Assembly (NCBI GenBank): GCA_039680785.1
Contig: JBDKSF010000043.1
Span: 1 to 64,000, forward strand
DNA from: Candidatus Cloacimonas sp.
GTDB lineage: Bacteria; Cloacimonadota; Cloacimonadia; Cloacimonadales; Cloacimonadaceae
Reading direction: 5' to 3'
Length of the DNA: 64,000 nucleotides
Part shown: positions 61,901 through 64,000 of the stretch, in pieces
Position numbering within the stretch: the first letter of the stretch is position 1
Layout: each line of letters opens with the position of its first letter
Program-made: the position numbers and the translations under genes
Notes under the pieces: model-generated
Database searches by the model: none
Told to the model about the DNA's origin: nothing
Seen by the model: the letters and a program-made list of their open reading frames with translations, nothing else

Positions 61901-63007
61901 ATGCAAATTTTGAAAAACCCCGGTTTACGCAAACTGGAAAAATTTTTGGAAACAAATCCTTTGCAAAATTCAACCATTTTACATTGGACTGGTTCAATGT
62001 GGGGAATTGGCTGTCGGCTATCTTCAATGGAAGCGATAAATAAAATTGAAGCATTAAAACAACGCTCTGGAAAACAGGGTTTTATCGCTTTGCTTCCGGA
62101 TATCAGCTTTTTGGAGCAAGACCAAATTCCTGTTGCGCTGAAACCACTGATGCATCAATACTGGCCTGGAAATTTAACCTTGGTGTTTAACTATGCTGTT
62201 TCAGAATTTGAAAGGATAGCATTTAAAGGTAAAGTTGCTTTCAGGGTTCCTTCCGATCCTGCTTTGCGTGCTTTCATTTCTTTATTGGATGAACCGTTAA
62301 TTAGCAGCAGCGTAAATGTTTCGGGCTTGATGCCGGAAGAAAATTACGATAGAATTATGCGTAACTATAAGTCCTGGTTCGATTTTGCCTTGTTGCCTTC
62401 CGGCAGGGAGATAAAAAGTTCTTCAGAGCCATCTACCATTGTGGAATTTATCAGTTCTGCCGAAAGTGGAACCAATGAGGAAATTAAGTGTCTGCGGGAG
62501 GGCTCAATTCCTTTTTATGAAATAAAGCAAGCATTTAAATTGCCGTTAGTTATGTTTGTTTGCACGGCTAATATTTGTCGCTCGCCTATGGCTGAATATC
62601 TGTTTCGGAAAATGAGCAGGGAAAATAATTTGGCTGTAGCGACCGATTCCTGTGGATTGCTTTCAGGTGGGCAGATGATTTCGTTAAATGCTTTACAGCT
62701 ACTTTTGGAAAAAGGTGTTATTGATGCTCAAGAGCATATTTCCCAACAAGTTACGCCTCAATTGATATCTTCCAGCTGGTTAATTTTGACGATGGAAGAA
62801 AAGCAAAGAGACATCCTGCGCAATACTTATCCTAATTGCCAGCAGAGAATTATGACCTTAAATGAGATAGTGGGTGAGAAAGGTGATATTGATGATCCTT
62901 TTGGCAGTAATTTGGATTGCTATAAAAAGACCTGCGAAATTATTGAAGATCGCCTGCAACGCTTAATCGGCTTACTAAAAAATAATAAATTGGATATAAA
63001 AAGTTAA
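61901..63007 (+). CDS. Fusion of YrdC/Sua5-type domain and low-molecular-weight protein tyrosine phosphatase
   Basis: A 368-residue two-domain protein. Residues 1-190 resemble YrdC/Sua5 (threonylcarbamoyl-AMP synthase for tRNA t6A): [36 protein letters not shown]; the usual ATP-binding N-terminal KxR motif is poorly kept ([10 protein letters not shown]). Residues 215-368 are a low-molecular-weight phosphatase: P-loop [15 protein letters not shown] with Cys221 and Arg227, and general acid Asp302 in DIDDPFG. Ile225 sits where YwlE arginine phosphatases have Thr, favouring phosphotyrosine. AAGGAGG precedes the ATG. It is followed by purL after 5 bases. Confidence 0.87.
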   Translation: MQILKNPGLRKLEKFLETNPLQNSTILHWTGSMWGIGCRLSSMEAINKIEALKQRSGKQGFIALLPDISFLEQDQIPVALKPLMHQYWPGNLTLVFNYAVSEFERIAFKGKVAFRVPSDPALRAFISLLDEPLISSSVNVSGLMPEENYDRIMRNYKSWFDFALLPSGREIKSSSEPSTIVEFISSAESGTNEEIKCLREGSIPFYEIKQAFKLPLVMFVCTANICRSPMAEYLFRKMSRENNLAVATDSCGLLSGGQMISLNALQLLLEKGVIDAQEHISQQVTPQLISSSWLILTMEEKQRDILRNTYPNCQQRIMTLNEIVGEKGDIDDPFGSNLDCYKKTCEIIEDRLQRLIGLLKNNKLDIKS

Positions 63008-63012
63008 ATGCT

Positions 63013-64000
63013 ATGAAAATCGATGAAATCACAAATGCAATGGTGGCTGAGCATAATCTCAGTCCGGAAGAGTATGAAAGGATAAAATCCATACTTAATA
63101 GGGAACCAACTTTGGTTGAGCTGGGTATTTTCAGTGTAATGTGGAGTGAACATGCCAGCTATAAAAATTCTGCTTTATTGCTGAAAACTCTTCCCAAAGA
63201 GGGTTCTTTCATTTTAGCCAAAGCAGGAGAAGAAAATGCTGGTTTGGTTGATATTGGACAGGGCTTGGCAATTTCTTTTAAAATAGAAAGTCATAATCAT
63301 CCTTCCGCTTTGGAACCTTATCATGGTGCCGCAACTGGCGTAGGGGGTATTTTAAGAGATATTTTCACAATGGGAGCAAGGCCTATTGCAGCTTTGGATT
63401 CCTTGCGTTTTGGCAATCCCGCAAATCCTAAAGTGCAACATTTACTGAAAGAAGTAGTTAGCGGCATAGCTGATTATGGAAATTGTTTTGGAGTTCCCAC
63501 CGTTGGGGGCGAAGTATATTTTGAAGATAGTTATGAGGGCAATCCTTTAGTGAATGCAATGGCCGTGGGAGTTGTTCAACACAATAAAATAGCGCGTTCA
63601 GCGGCTTCCGGAATTGGAAATGCAGTTTTAATCGTAGGGGCTAAAACAGGACGCGATGGCATTCATGGAGCTACTTTTGCCTCAGTTAATTTAAGCGAAA
63701 AATCAGAAGAAAAAAGAACCGCTGTCCAAGTAGGAGATCCCTTTCTGGAAAAATTATTGCTGGAAGCAACTTTGGAAGCAATTGACGCAGGACTTATTGT
63801 TGCTATTCAAGATATGGGAGCCGCGGGCTTAACTTGTTCCAGTTCAGAAATGGCTGGGAAAGGTAATGTCGGCATTGAAATTGATGTTTCACTTGTTCCA
63901 CAGAGGGAAACGAATATGACTCCCTACGAAATTATGCTTTCGGAATCGCAAGAAAGAATGTTGGTGATTGCTAAACCAGAAAATCTAAAACGCCTTCAAT
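63013..64000 (+). CDS. purL: Phosphoribosylformylglycinamidine synthase subunit PurL, 3' truncated by window edge
   Basis: Fourth step of purine synthesis: converts FGAR to FGAM with ATP and glutamine-derived ammonia. The first 329 codons are present; the frame is still open at the window end. Motifs: [18 protein letters not shown] near residue 38, [20 protein letters not shown] and [14 protein letters not shown]. The N-terminus has no extra domain, so this is the small-form PurL that works with separate PurQ and PurS. The ATG at 63013 is preferred; an overlapping ATG at 63008 is out of frame. Confidence 0.95.
   Translation, partial: MKIDEITNAMVAEHNLSPEEYERIKSILNREPTLVELGIFSVMWSEHASYKNSALLLKTLPKEGSFILAKAGEENAGLVDIGQGLAISFKIESHNHPSALEPYHGAATGVGGILRDIFTMGARPIAALDSLRFGNPANPKVQHLLKEVVSGIADYGNCFGVPTVGGEVYFEDSYEGNPLVNAMAVGVVQHNKIARSAASGIGNAVLIVGAKTGRDGIHGATFASVNLSEKSEEKRTAVQVGDPFLEKLLLEATLEAIDAGLIVAIQDMGAAGLTCSSSEMAGKGNVGIEIDVSLVPQRETNMTPYEIMLSESQERMLVIAKPENLKRLQ

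Overview
The window looks like chromosome from a Gram-negative, low-GC bacterium of the Fibrobacteres-Chlorobi-Bacteroidetes side of the tree, most likely a Cloacimonadota (Candidatus Cloacimonas-like) genome. This placement is inference from content. Secreted proteins carry type IX secretion (T9SS) C-terminal sorting domains, and a gingipain-family protease is paired with a PorV-type barrel. There is an lpxB lipid A gene, a V-type ATPase operon with the Bacteroidetes-style DUF2764 subunit, an archaeal/eukaryotic-type prolyl-tRNA synthetase and MEP-pathway isoprenoid genes. Gene packing is tight, with ATGA overlaps in most operons. No prophage, transposase, CRISPR array or rRNA was found.

Layout. 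0-4.5 kb: 5'-truncated asparagine synthase, a LEA-like lipoprotein, and an outer-membrane protein with calcium-binding repeats. 4.5-9.9 kb (minus): a surface-glycan acetylation operon (two SGNH esterases, an MBOAT acyltransferase) ending in manA. 10.2-14.4 kb: a signalling island of a solute-sensing histidine kinase, a single-domain response regulator and a hybrid kinase whose last receiver lacks its phospho-Asp. 15.2-16.9 kb: a T9SS-exported beta-propeller protein. 17.1-21.1 kb: proS-cinA-purD. 21.1-31.7 kb: PorU-like protease, PorV-like barrel, lipoprotein, then an SLBB protein, a Wzc-type tyrosine kinase with a 12-tyrosine tail, and ispE. 32.2-34.3 kb: ispG and a split chromate transporter. 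34.3-36.7 kb (minus): glycogen phosphorylase. 37-39.3 kb: a C10 protease with a T9SS tail. 39.3-41.7 kb (minus): acyltransferase, lpxB and a small membrane exporter. 42-43.7 kb: a DUF2089/DUF4097 pair. 45.1-47.3 kb (minus): recO and an NFACT (RqcH) protein. 47.3-48.2 kb: a coiled-coil anchor protein. 48.3-55.8 kb (minus): V-ATPase operon E-DUF2764-A-B-D-I-K, with sodium-binding residues in K. 57.1-64 kb: tRNA-Pro(CGG), a heterodimeric ABC exporter, an EnvC-like protein, a YrdC/tyrosine-phosphatase fusion, and the start of purL.

The least explained part is the gene-free DNA. Three gaps (31.7-32.2, 43.7-45.1 and 55.8-57.1 kb) and two short intergenic spaces (39.3 and 41.8 kb) hold several repeat families: a four-unit array of about 112-nt elements whose ends pair as an RNA-like hairpin with only G-U exceptions in the best units; a roughly 31-nt hairpin element in at least six copies; a GTAACA-rich quasi-palindrome in three copies; a 9-nt GTCGAGARG tandem repeat present in opposite orientations at 43.7 and 56.7 kb; and a 108-nt tandem repeat. 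The repeat clusters bracket the recO/V-ATPase block in inverted orientation, which makes that block a candidate for inversion.
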